This document shows, piece after piece, positions 1 through 8,114 of a stretch of 16,928 bases of DNA. The DNA comes from an uncultured Clostridia bacterium (GTDB lineage: Bacteria; Bacillota; Clostridia; TANB77; CAG-508), in contig CANRGM010000021.1 of NCBI GenBank assembly GCA_947630155.1, positions 1 through 16,928 on the forward strand. Reading direction: 5' to 3'. Position 1 is the stretch's first letter; the number at the start of each line of letters is the position of its first letter. The translations under genes and the position numbers were made by a program. The notes below the pieces were generated by a model. That model was not told the origin of the DNA. It was given only the letters and a program-made list of their open reading frames with translations, and made no database searches.

Positions 1-152
1 TTTTATTTCAATCTATTAAATTATATTAATAATATTCATGTTTTTCAAGTATTTTTTACCTAAATATATTCATTTACGAAATAATTACTGTAGAGTAGTC
101 AAAGTCAATAGTTATGTAACTCACATTTTTTTGTCAAATTTCCTTAAACTAC

Positions 153-181
153 TTGATTTTTTCCCAATTTTATAGGATAAT
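153..181 (+). promoter_or_regulatory. Sigma-A-type promoter for the TraG-like gene
   Basis: The -35 box TTGATT (153-158) and -10 box GATAAT (176-181) are separated by exactly 17 bp. Transcription would start near 188, leaving only about 15 nt before the ATG at 203. Positions 1-152 are AT-rich and show no gene or clear signal. Prediction by eye only. Confidence 0.55.
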
Positions 182-202
182 ATAGATATATGATTTTTTC
201 GT

Positions 203-2542
203 ATGAAAGTGGTGAAAATTTTGAAATTAATAGATAAATTATTGAAGAAATTAAAAACAGATAGAAACACATTTTTCACATATATACTAACATTAATAAC
301 CATATATTTGGTAGTAGATAGATTTATTGACTTATTAATAACCATATTCACTGGAATGTCTACAAGTTATTGGAATCCTATACAATACACATTAGCATTT
401 GCATGTCCTGTATTCGCATTCCTATTTTCATGTAGTTCCAAATTCGCAACATCTCAAAGAATGAAAGTATCATTCCTATATGCCTATGTAATATCATTAT
501 ATATATTAATACTATCAATGTTTACACAATGGATAAATTCTCTAGGTTGGATTGCATTATTTTCAGCACCTAATTACCCAAGAATTGCAACAGAATTTAG
601 TTATTTAATAAGACCAGCCTTTTGCTGGACTGCACTTTACTTACCTTTAACTACATTTTATCCGCTAATAAAATGGCTATATGCAAAAGTTAATGATACA
701 CCATTAATGTTAGAAGGAATTTATGAATATAAAGGAATTAACCTAGCTCCAAAAAGCCCTGATTCAGGTCCAAATACTTGTGAAATAACTGTATGTACAG
801 ATGGTAGAACTGGTAAAGCAGTTAAAATTCCAGAGAAAAAACGTTTTCAATCAATGCTTGTTGTTGGTGTATCTGGCTCAGGAAAAACATCTTTAATATT
901 TGAGCCAATGATAGCAAAAGATATTGACAAAAAATATCAATATAGAGAAACAAGTAAAGAGTTAGCTTTTGTAACATTAAAAGCTGGAATTACATCTTTA
1001 ACTTGTCCATATGATAATGATTACATAAATAATAATTTTAGTTTAAATATGATAAAACCAAAAGAATCTAAAGTACGCTTATATCAATCATATATGAAGA
1101 AAATGATTTATAATTTATCAGCAGACAAAATTACTTACAGAAACTTAGGTTTAACTTACATATCACCTGATTTTGAATCAACATCACATATACTTGATAT
1201 TGCAAAAGCATATAAAATGCCTGTAAATTTAGTGGATCCTAATAATCCAAATTCACCTGGATTAAACCCATTTGCTTATGAAGATCCAATGCAAACAGCA
1301 ATTGCAATTTCAACTGTTTTAAAAGGTCTTGCACACAATTCTGGTTATTCAATTGATGTTGCATACCAAAATACATATTCATATCAAGTTATTGAAAACC
1401 TTTCAATTCTTCTTAAAGAAATGTACCCTAGGATGCATGATGGAGAATTACCTACATTAGAGGATATGTTAAGCATGTTAAATGATTTTAATTTAGTTGA
1501 ATATATGTGCAGAGAATTACAAAAAGATGAAGAACTTGCACAAAAATATACAGTTTTAATGTCATACTTTAAAAAGAATTTTTATGCAAATTCACCAGGA
1601 AGAGCAGATACCGAAAAATTTGTATATTCTGCAAGTACTATGTTAGATAATTTATTAAGATATCCTGGAATAAGAAGAATTTTATGTAATAGAACAAATA
1701 ATATTAATTTTGATAATGTTTTATCAAACGGTGAATTAACTTTATTATGTACAAGACGTGGAGATTTAGGTGCTAGCACACATAAAGCATTCGGATTATT
1801 CTTCATATTATCACTTCAATATGCTGTACTAAGAAGACCAGGAAACGAAAACACACGTATCCCTCATTTCTTATATATAGATGAATTTGCAGATTTTGCA
1901 TGTTCACAAACAGAATCTATATTCACAATGTTTAGAAAATATAGAGTTGGAACTGTAATATCAATACAGAACTTAGATCAATTAAATATAGCTAATGATG
2001 ACAAACATTTTAGAAATACTGTAATTGCAAATTGTGGTAATAAAATAGTATTTGGTAATAATACTCCTGAGGATAATGAATGGTGGAGTAAAGAGATTGG
2101 TGAAGAAAAGAAATGGAGATTCAGCTATAGTTATGACCTAGAAAAAGATAAATATGATCCAAAAGCATCAAATGTTTCTTACAGAGCAGATAAAAAATAT
2201 CAAGCCGGCAAAGTGCAAAGTACAAAATTCAAACAATGTTTATATAAAATACTTAATGAAGCCGGAAAATTCGATAATGGTATTGGTACTTTGGATTTCG
2301 TTGATGCAAAATATAAAGAAAAACATGATGTTAAGAAATTTAATTTTGTAAAATTTTCAGATACAGATTCTGCAGAAGATTCTTCTTACAAAACTAAGAA
2401 AAGAAATTCTATATTAACCAGCTTCTCTGCAGATGATAATTCAGAAGAAGAATTAAACCCAATACGAACTGATGATTCAGATTCAGTTTTCTCAAATGAT
2501 ATAGAAGATGCTGTTATTAAGAAAAATATGAATAATGAATAG
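203..2542 (+). CDS. VirD4/TraG-like type IV coupling ATPase, membrane-anchored
   Basis: This 779-residue protein resembles coupling proteins that bring DNA-protein substrates to a type IV secretion channel. The N-terminal 165 residues hold about four hydrophobic segments (roughly 24-52, 60-78, 90-108, 138-158), more than the two usual in VirD4. The ATPase part shows Walker A GVSGSGKTS (222-230, Lys228), Walker B FLYIDEFADF (556-565, Asp560/Glu561) and a downstream SIQNLDQL stretch (587-594) typical of the TraG/TraD C-terminal ATPase region. Residues about 718-770 form an acidic, Ser-rich and probably disordered tail. The ATG at 203 has no Shine-Dalgarno. In-frame GTG209, GTG212 or TTG221 (the last behind GGTG) are alternatives. 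It is the only plus-strand gene here and ends at a terminator shared with a converging replication-relaxation-like gene. Nothing else of a conjugation machine is visible. The family call is firm; the function in this cell is inference. Confidence 0.82.
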   Translation: MKVVKILKLIDKLLKKLKTDRNTFFTYILTLITIYLVVDRFIDLLITIFTGMSTSYWNPIQYTLAFACPVFAFLFSCSSKFATSQRMKVSFLYAYVISLYILILSMFTQWINSLGWIALFSAPNYPRIATEFSYLIRPAFCWTALYLPLTTFYPLIKWLYAKVNDTPLMLEGIYEYKGINLAPKSPDSGPNTCEITVCTDGRTGKAVKIPEKKRFQSMLVVGVSGSGKTSLIFEPMIAKDIDKKYQYRETSKELAFVTLKAGITSLTCPYDNDYINNNFSLNMIKPKESKVRLYQSYMKKMIYNLSADKITYRNLGLTYISPDFESTSHILDIAKAYKMPVNLVDPNNPNSPGLNPFAYEDPMQTAIAISTVLKGLAHNSGYSIDVAYQNTYSYQVIENLSILLKEMYPRMHDGELPTLEDMLSMLNDFNLVEYMCRELQKDEELAQKYTVLMSYFKKNFYANSPGRADTEKFVYSASTMLDNLLRYPGIRRILCNRTNNINFDNVLSNGELTLLCTRRGDLGASTHKAFGLFFILSLQYAVLRRPGNENTRIPHFLYIDEFADFACSQTESIFTMFRKYRVGTVISIQNLDQLNIANDDKHFRNTVIANCGNKIVFGNNTPEDNEWWSKEIGEEKKWRFSYSYDLEKDKYDPKASNVSYRADKKYQAGKVQSTKFKQCLYKILNEAGKFDNGIGTLDFVDAKYKEKHDVKKFNFVKFSDTDSAEDSSYKTKKRNSILTSFSADDNSEEELNPIRTDDSDSVFSNDIEDAVIKKNMNNE

Positions 2543-2545
2543 AAA

Positions 2546-2583
2546 AATAAAGGTTATCAATCAATAATTTGATAACCTTTATT
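2546..2583. terminator. Bidirectional rho-independent terminator
   Basis: A perfect 14-bp inverted repeat (2546-2559 and 2570-2583) with a 10-nt loop lies between two convergent stop codons. On the minus strand the hairpin runs into a TTATTTTTC tract. On the plus strand it is followed by TATTCTATTTT. It can therefore end both the TraG-like and the replication-relaxation-like transcripts. Confidence 0.82.
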
Positions 2584-2604
2584 CTATTTTACTTCTTAAA
2601 AAAA

Positions 2605-3546
2605 TTACATACCTAATAATTTAACCTGTATACTCTCCATTTTATACTTTCCTGTACTTTCATCTATTTTAAATCCGACCAAAGTCTTATCTAAACTTTC
2701 TTCATTTTGGCGTAAGTCTGTAGTAAAGTATAATTTAATTTTTTCTATTTCAACTTTATTAATAACTATTTCCTTAAAAGTCTCAGCAATATGTTTATCA
2801 TCTTCGCAAATAATGATTAATTGTGGAACACTGTGAAAACCGGAATCACCAGGAACAAAATTATCATAAAAATCTTTATATAATCTCATTTTATCCACAA
2901 GTTTCTTCTTCCAATCATCTTCTCTTCTTATAACTTCAAAAACAAAATCCAAAGACTTTGAAGCTTTTGTCAATTTTATACTTCCACCTGTTGCTTTGAA
3001 AGTTTTTCCAGATACCTTAGCTGTTAAACTTGGTTTTGCAACATAACTATCAAAAGCTTTTACTTTTCTTAAATATGCTATAATAGTTTGATTTCCAGCT
3101 AAACGCTTCTTTATCATAGCAACTGGTTTTGCATTATCACTAGGTTGCCACTTGCATTCTTTTTCTCTAGAATTTAATAAGTATTTTCCCATTTTTTCCA
3201 TACAATAAATTCTATAGATTCCTTTACCATCTTCAGAATTAAAATAATACCTAGTTAATATTTTTGAACGAACCAATTGATCTAATTTATTATTTAATTT
3301 ATCTTGAGATTTAACATCAATCCCTTTCCACTCAAGCAACTGAAACAATTGTCTTGATGTTATAAATTCAAATTCATTTACTAAATCTAATATCTCAAAA
3401 TGAATATCATTAATATGACCAATATTAATCTTATGTACAATCTGATTCATTGAAACATAACCATCTTTGCCATCAAAAGTTTTTATTTCTCCCTCTCTAA
3501 TAGCAAAAGGTGATACAGTTGCTTTAATTTCATTATCATTTACCAA
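2605..3546 (-). CDS. Replication-relaxation-like winged-helix protein
   Basis: This 313-residue protein has two parts. Residues about 45-125 look like a winged helix-turn-helix, with FITSRQLFQLL followed by NNKLDQLVRSKIL and a basic wing. Residues about 198-285 show FVFEVIR, then a Lys-rich helix leading to YKDFY, then the strand PQLIIICEDD. That is the layout of replication-relaxation (Replic_Relax) family proteins, which often sit beside TraG-like ATPases on Gram-positive conjugative elements and are thought to act in DNA handling. Its convergent position next to the VirD4-like gene supports the call. The start is TTG at 3546 with AGGAGG 8 nt upstream; no ATG is similarly placed. Sequence similarity is judged by eye, so a different winged-helix family remains possible. 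Confidence 0.6.
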   Translation of the reverse strand: MVNDNEIKATVSPFAIREGEIKTFDGKDGYVSMNQIVHKINIGHINDIHFEILDLVNEFEFITSRQLFQLLEWKGIDVKSQDKLNNKLDQLVRSKILTRYYFNSEDGKGIYRIYCMEKMGKYLLNSREKECKWQPSDNAKPVAMIKKRLAGNQTIIAYLRKVKAFDSYVAKPSLTAKVSGKTFKATGGSIKLTKASKSLDFVFEVIRREDDWKKKLVDKMRLYKDFYDNFVPGDSGFHSVPQLIIICEDDKHIAETFKEIVINKVEIEKIKLYFTTDLRQNEESLDKTLVGFKIDESTGKYKMESIQVKLLGM

Positions 3547-3612
3547 TTTTAAAACCTCCTAAAATTTTATTTAAAATTTTAATAAATACTTATGATTTGC
3601 GATTACACTTTA

Positions 3613-4416
3613 CTATACAATTAATAATTTAATCTTTTTCTTATCAGGAATAATTTTTTTAATATAAACATCTACATTTTGTCCATATTCAATTCCATCT
3701 TTGTACTCTGCCATTCCTACAAGGTTTGGCTTCAACTCTATAAAAATCCCATTTTTAGATTTTTCTACTTCTCTTGCTATTCCATTAACAGTTTCACCCT
3801 CTGAAAAATCCTTAACATTTTCTTCCCAAGTTCCTAGTAATTCTTTATATGTTAAAATAACTCTTTCTAATTTTCTATCTATACATTTTATCATAACATT
3901 GATTTTTTGCCCAATTTTTAATCTCTCTGCTGGTGTTTTTATTCTAGCAATAGATATATCTTCTATATGTAATAGACCTACTATTCCTCCTCCTATTTCC
4001 ACAAAAACACCATATGGTTGCATACTTTTTACTATACCATTTACAACCACACCTTCCTGTAAATCATTTGTTATCCAACTTAATGCTTCTTTTCCTACTT
4101 CTTTCCTTGATAAAATGAATTTATTCTTAGAATCTACGTCTTTTACTTTAAATTGAACATATTTATTTACTTTACTCATGCAAATATTAGGCTTTGGAAA
4201 TCCAGTTTCATCTATATTAATAGCCTCAACTTCCTCTCTAGGAATAATTCCTATTATGTCATTTCCAAACTCAACATATAAATTATAATTAGGATCACAT
4301 CTATTTACTTTTCCTTGTAATATTTCCCCTGTTGATATTGCATTTGTTAATTGCTCTCTAGTAATATTGTAGTTACTTATATTCCACCCCTCAGGCATAA
4401 ATCTTTGGTATTCCAT
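3613..4416 (-). CDS. Triple S1-domain RNA-binding protein
   Basis: The 267-residue protein consists almost entirely of three S1 (OB-fold) RNA-binding repeats, at about 31-106, 119-192 and 204-267. The central one is the most canonical, with EGVVVNGIVKSMQPYGVFVEI followed by GLLHIEDIS and a closing LxYKE. The first and third are more divergent, and the third ends at the C-terminus. Standard ribosomal protein S1 has more repeats, and IspH-S1 fusions carry an enzyme domain not seen here. This is therefore a small S1-like protein of unknown target, presumably cytoplasmic and binding single-stranded RNA. The ATG has a strong AAGGGGAG ribosome binding site and its own promoter about 30 bp upstream, so it can be expressed apart from rluB. 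Confidence 0.75.
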   Translation of the reverse strand: MEYQRFMPEGWNISNYNITREQLTNAISTGEILQGKVNRCDPNYNLYVEFGNDIIGIIPREEVEAINIDETGFPKPNICMSKVNKYVQFKVKDVDSKNKFILSRKEVGKEALSWITNDLQEGVVVNGIVKSMQPYGVFVEIGGGIVGLLHIEDISIARIKTPAERLKIGQKINVMIKCIDRKLERVILTYKELLGTWEENVKDFSEGETVNGIAREVEKSKNGIFIELKPNLVGMAEYKDGIEYGQNVDVYIKKIIPDKKKIKLLIV

Positions 4417-4446
4417 TTGCTCTCCCCTTTTTCTTAAGTTTTCTTC

Positions 4447-4475
4447 ATTATATAATTAATGTAATTTTTTTACAA
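4447..4475 (-). promoter_or_regulatory. Promoter of the S1-domain gene
   Basis: Read on the minus strand, TTGTAA (4470-4475) and a perfect TATAAT (4447-4452) are spaced 17 bp apart. The -10 box lies about 30 bp upstream of the start codon at 4416, with a good ribosome binding site between. Confidence 0.72.
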
Positions 4476-4512
4476 GGGTTTTTTTAGATTTCAATAAACA
4501 CTTTTTAAAGAA

Positions 4513-5229
4513 TTATTTTAGACTCTCTACTTCTGTTTTGCTTAAATATCTCCAACTGCCTAGCTTCAAGTCCTTAACATCAATATTTCCTATTTTGCAC
4601 CTATGTAATGCAATTACTGGCTTTTCAATAGCATTACACATTTTCCTTACTTCTCTATTTTTCCCCTCATGTATAGTTATTTGAAGTCTTGAAATATTTT
4701 TTTCTTTATCAGTTTTTAATATTTTAACTTTTGCTTTACCTGATATATAATCTTCTATTTCAACACCTTTTTCAAGTTTTTCCACATCTTCTTTATCAAC
4801 AATTCCTCTTACAGTAGCATTATAAGTCTTCTCCACCTCATTTTTCGGATGAGTAACTTTATATATAAAATCCCCATCATTAGTTAAAATAAGAGCACCA
4901 GAAGTGTACATATCAAGTCTTCCAACTGGTAATAAATTATATTTTACTTCTTTCACTAAATCCATTACTGTGGGTCTACCGAATTGTTCTTTAACAGTTG
5001 TAACATACCCGATCGGCTTATTTAAGAGAACATACACATATGAAGTTACTAATTCAACTTTTTTTCCGTTACAACAAACCTCATCTATCTCTGCATTAAC
5101 TTTGGTTCCAAGCTCTGTTATAATTTTTCCATTAACACTAACTTTTCCTTCTAAAATCATTTTTTCCGCATTCCTTCTGGAGCATACACCACTATTAGCA
5201 AGGAATTTCTGTAATCTCATTTCTTCCAT
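4513..5229 (-). CDS. rluB: Pseudouridine synthase, RluB/RsuA family
   Basis: The enzyme isomerises a uridine to pseudouridine in rRNA. RluB of other bacteria modifies 23S rRNA near the peptidyl transferase centre. An N-terminal S4 RNA-binding domain (RLQKFLANSGVCSRR onward, about 5-60) is followed by the catalytic domain with LLNKPIGYVTT and the signature GRLDMYTSG, whose Asp (about 106 from this start) is the family's catalytic residue. A later EGKNREVRKMC segment is characteristic of the RsuA/RluB/RluE/RluF branch. The start is chosen as ATG 5229, 10 nt from AAGGA. GTG 5235 is too close to that site, and ATG 5220 is also possible. Length is about 238 residues, normal for the family. RluB rather than RsuA is favoured by family resemblance, not proven. 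Confidence 0.85.
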   Translation of the reverse strand: MEEMRLQKFLANSGVCSRRNAEKMILEGKVSVNGKIITELGTKVNAEIDEVCCNGKKVELVTSYVYVLLNKPIGYVTTVKEQFGRPTVMDLVKEVKYNLLPVGRLDMYTSGALILTNDGDFIYKVTHPKNEVEKTYNATVRGIVDKEDVEKLEKGVEIEDYISGKAKVKILKTDKEKNISRLQITIHEGKNREVRKMCNAIEKPVIALHRCKIGNIDVKDLKLGSWRYLSKTEVESLK

Positions 5230-5302
5230 TTTCACATCTTCCTTAAATTAATTTTTTAAAAAATATATTTACTAAATTCAATCATATCTATGAGAGAATA
5301 AT

Positions 5303-6214
5303 TTATTCATTATCTCTTAATTGTTGCAAAACATCTACAAATTCTTTAGGAAGCTCCGCTTCTAAATGCATCTCTGTCCCAGTAATTGGATGTCTAAAAT
5401 CTAAACTTTTAGCATGCAATAATTGTCCTTTAATTCCAAATTCATTTTTTCCATTTGAATATACTTCATCACCAACAACAGGATGTCCTATTTCACTTAA
5501 ATGAACTCTAATCTGATGTGTTCGTCCTGTATCAATTTTAACCTCTAATAAAGTATATTTACGGAATCTCTCAAGAACCTTAAAATGAGTAACTGCTTCT
5601 TTTCCATTTTTGGTAACTGCCATCTTCTTTCTATCTTTACTACTTCTGCCAATCGGCATATCTATTGTGGCCTCATTTTCACTAACAACTCCCCTTACTA
5701 AAGCGTAATAAATCTTCTTTACAAGTCTATCTTTAATTTGATTACTCATATTTATATGAGCTTTATCATTTTTAGCAATTATTAGAAGTCCTGATGTATC
5801 CTTATCTAATCTATGTACAATTCCTGGTCTCAACTCTCCACCTATTCCTGATAAACTATCTTTACATATTTCCATAATTGCATTGACCAATGTTCCATCC
5901 CAATTTCCATTTGCAGGATGAACAACTAATCCCTTAGGCTTATTTACAACTATAATATCAGAATCTTCATAAACCACATCTATTGGAATATTCTGAGCTT
6001 TCAAATTTACTTCCTTAATCTCTGGTTCATTTATTACAATCACATCATTTAATTGTACTTTATAAGATACCTTTTCTTTTTTATCATTTACAAGTACATT
6101 TCCCTCTTCAATTAATCTTTTCGCATTAGTCCTAGATATATTCTCTCTGTTAGTTGCAATATATAAATCCAATCTCATCCCTGAATATTCCTCATTAACT
6201 ATAAGTGTATTCAT
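5303..6214 (-). CDS. rluD: Pseudouridine synthase, RluD family
   Basis: About 303 residues. An S4 domain (about 10-60, SGMRLDLYI and ISRTNAKRLIEEG) precedes a RluA/RluD catalytic domain with VVNKPKGLVVHP and the signature GIVHRLDKDTSG; Asp137 is the expected catalytic residue. GRTHQIRVHL near the C-terminus is also diagnostic. RluD enzymes make pseudouridines in the decoding-side helix 69 of 23S rRNA, but the Firmicutes homologue's target is inferred here. The reading frame stays open upstream to 6274, inside lspA. ATG 6214 is preferred because AAAGGA lies 9 nt before it and the protein then begins directly at the S4 domain. It follows lspA by only 19 bp, a common Firmicutes pairing, and is probably cotranscribed with it. 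Confidence 0.88.
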   Translation of the reverse strand: MNTLIVNEEYSGMRLDLYIATNRENISRTNAKRLIEEGNVLVNDKKEKVSYKVQLNDVIVINEPEIKEVNLKAQNIPIDVVYEDSDIIVVNKPKGLVVHPANGNWDGTLVNAIMEICKDSLSGIGGELRPGIVHRLDKDTSGLLIIAKNDKAHINMSNQIKDRLVKKIYYALVRGVVSENEATIDMPIGRSSKDRKKMAVTKNGKEAVTHFKVLERFRKYTLLEVKIDTGRTHQIRVHLSEIGHPVVGDEVYSNGKNEFGIKGQLLHAKSLDFRHPITGTEMHLEAELPKEFVDVLQQLRDNE

Positions 6215-6233
6215 TAATTTTAATCCTTTCTTC

Positions 6234-6725
6234 TCATCTATTATTTTTATTGCTAAAACTTTCTTTTTTATCATTTATGATAAATGTAACTACATACCCA
6301 AACAAACCTAATATTATAAAAATATCTGCAATATTAAATATTGCGAACTGAAATAAATCATTGATATTTATAAAATCCACAACATAACCTCTAATTAATC
6401 TATCTAGTAAATTGCTTACTCCTCCCGCCATTATCATTGTAAAAAACATTTTGTTTAACTTGTTGGATTTATCAGCATTTTTTTTATAAAATAATACAAA
6501 TAAAGCTAGCAATACAATATTTAAAGCAATAACTAACGGAACATGTCCATTACCTAAGCTAAATGCTGCTCCTTTATTTTCGCAATATGTAAATTTTAAG
6601 ATTCCTTTTATAATAGTAATTGGTTTATCCTTTATGTTGTTAATAACAATTACCTTAGTCAGCTGTTCAATTATCACTAATAAAATTATCGCAAAATATA
6701 TTTTTAACCTTTTCCATTTATTCAT
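6234..6725 (-). CDS. lspA: Lipoprotein signal peptidase (SPase II)
   Basis: This membrane aspartyl protease cleaves signal peptides from prolipoproteins after lipidation. About 163 residues with four hydrophobic segments are visible. The two catalytic Asp motifs are present: GGVSNLLDR (Asp108) and FNIADI (Asp134), together with CENKGAAFSL. The first helix carries EQLTK where the family usually has DQxxK, a Glu-for-Asp change in a conserved but non-catalytic position. Start ATG 6725 is chosen because AAGGA precedes it at good spacing. ATG 6746, seven codons upstream, has no ribosome binding site. It forms a tight pair with rluD downstream. Confidence 0.93.
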   Translation of the reverse strand: MNKWKRLKIYFAIILLVIIEQLTKVIVINNIKDKPITIIKGILKFTYCENKGAAFSLGNGHVPLVIALNIVLLALFVLFYKKNADKSNKLNKMFFTMIMAGGVSNLLDRLIRGYVVDFININDLFQFAIFNIADIFIILGLFGYVVTFIINDKKESFSNKNNR

Positions 6726-6877
6726 TGTAATTAGTTCCTTTTCCATTACATATTAATTATAATTTTCCTATATAACACTTTATTTTATATAGTTTTACTA
6801 GTTAATAATTCCTAGATTTATACCTGTTATTTTATAACTTTTAATAAAATAGCAATTACTATAAATTCAATCATATA

Positions 6878-6918
6878 ACATAAAAGATTAAATATTAAAC
6901 ATATTTAATCTTTTATGT
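6878..6918. terminator. Perfect 17-bp inverted repeat, probable tsf terminator
   Basis: Arms 6878-6894 and 6902-6918 are perfectly complementary around a 7-nt loop, downstream of tsf and upstream of lspA. The stem is almost all A/T and lacks a clean trailing U-run. It is a likely but atypical terminator, and could equally be a transcript-stabilising hairpin. Confidence 0.5.
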
Positions 6919-6978
6919 ATAACCATGATCATTTATAAATTAAAATTTAAATCATTTACTTCTTAATAAGTAACTAAA

Positions 6979-7860
6979 TTATCCTCTTATTTGTTTTGCA
7001 ACTTCTTCAGCAAAGTTTTCTTCAACCTTTTCAATACCTTCACCTTTTTCTAGTCTTGCAAAATTATTTATTTTAGCACCCTTAGACTCTAATAATTGAC
7101 TAATTTTCATATCAGGATCTTTAACAAAAGCTTGTTCTAATAAACAAATCTCTCCATAGAATTTATTAATTCTCCCTTGAACCATTTTTTCAGCTATTTC
7201 AGCTGGTTTTCCTTCATTCATAGCTTGTGCTTTTAATATTTCCATTTCTTTTTCTACTCTTTCAGCTGTAACAGCTTCTCTATTTAAGAATTCTGGTTTA
7301 GCAGCAGCTATTTGTAAACAAATATCCTTTGCTAATTCAGGTGTAGCATTTTCCATATCAACTAACACACCTATTTTACCATCACCATGTACATAACTTC
7401 CAACTATACCATTTGATTCAAATCTTTCAAATCTTCTTATTGACATATTCTCACCAATTGTAGCAATTTTATTTGTTAAAACTTCTTGAACTGTTTTATC
7501 ATTTTCTGATATTGAAGTTTGAGCTAATAACTCTTCTACACTTGCAGGATTTTTTTCAACAATTTGTTTTGCAACATCATAAACAAAATTTTTAAATTCT
7601 TCATTTTTACCAACGAAATCTGTTTCAGCATTAACCTCAACAACAGCTCCTACTTTTCCATCTTCTGATACATATGTTGCAACTAAACCTTCTGCAGCAA
7701 CTCTGCTTGACTTCTTAGCAGCTTTTGCAATTCCTCTTTCACGCAATAGTTCAATAGCTTTTTCCATATCACCATCAGTTTCTGTTAAAACTTTCTTGCA
7801 GTCCATCATACCTGCACCTGTTTTTTCTCTTAAATCTTTTACTTGGCTTGCTGTTACCAT
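6979..7860 (-). CDS. tsf: Elongation factor Ts
   Basis: EF-Ts is the nucleotide exchange factor that releases GDP from EF-Tu in the cytoplasm. The 293-residue protein is full length. It starts with the UBA-like N-terminal module (residues 1-40, VKDLREKTGAGMMDCKKVL) and contains the EF-Tu-contacting TDFVGKNEEF motif (80-89), followed by two core subdomains and a C-terminal segment ending in a Glu-rich helix. The ATG has an ideal AAAGGAGGA ribosome binding site. It lies 254 bp downstream of rpsB on the same strand, the conserved bacterial rpsB-tsf order, but a strong hairpin in the gap suggests that readthrough is regulated or partial. Confidence 0.97.
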   Translation of the reverse strand: MVTASQVKDLREKTGAGMMDCKKVLTETDGDMEKAIELLRERGIAKAAKKSSRVAAEGLVATYVSEDGKVGAVVEVNAETDFVGKNEEFKNFVYDVAKQIVEKNPASVEELLAQTSISENDKTVQEVLTNKIATIGENMSIRRFERFESNGIVGSYVHGDGKIGVLVDMENATPELAKDICLQIAAAKPEFLNREAVTAERVEKEMEILKAQAMNEGKPAEIAEKMVQGRINKFYGEICLLEQAFVKDPDMKISQLLESKGAKINNFARLEKGEGIEKVEENFAEEVAKQIRG

Positions 7861-7990
7861 TCAAAATTCCTCCTTTAATTTATTACTCATTTTTTAATCA
7901 ATTAAACAAACTAAAATATTTGTAATTTATATTTTAATTATTATATAATAATTAATTAAAAAAATATAGTATTTATATAATAAAATTTTA

Positions 7991-8020
7991 AAAGAGTAGA
8001 GCAAGAAAGCCCCACTCTTT
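7991..8020 (-). terminator. Hairpin between rpsB and tsf (attenuator or terminator)
   Basis: In the minus-strand RNA the arms 8009-8020 and 7991-8002 form a 12-bp stem including two G-U pairs, with a 6-nt loop. On the plus strand two of these positions become A-C mismatches, so the structure is specific to the rpsB-tsf transcript. It is followed by a short UAAAAUUUU tract rather than a long U-run, suggesting partial termination. Confidence 0.55.
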
Positions 8021-8114
8021 CAATATCATTATCTATATTTCAAACCATTATTTTTATTATTTATACAATATGTAGTAATATATAATAAACTCTAATAGTT
8101 TTAATTCTTGCAGA

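Noticed and set aside
121..351. Minus-strand open frame of 76 codons at the left edge
   Set aside because: It overlaps the start of the TraG-like gene and its promoter, has no ribosome binding site and has an AT-driven Asn/Lys/Ile composition. It looks like chance.
6747..6877. Possible small gene or promoter between tsf and lspA
   Set aside because: No open frame with a ribosome binding site, and no well-spaced -35/-10 pair on the minus strand.
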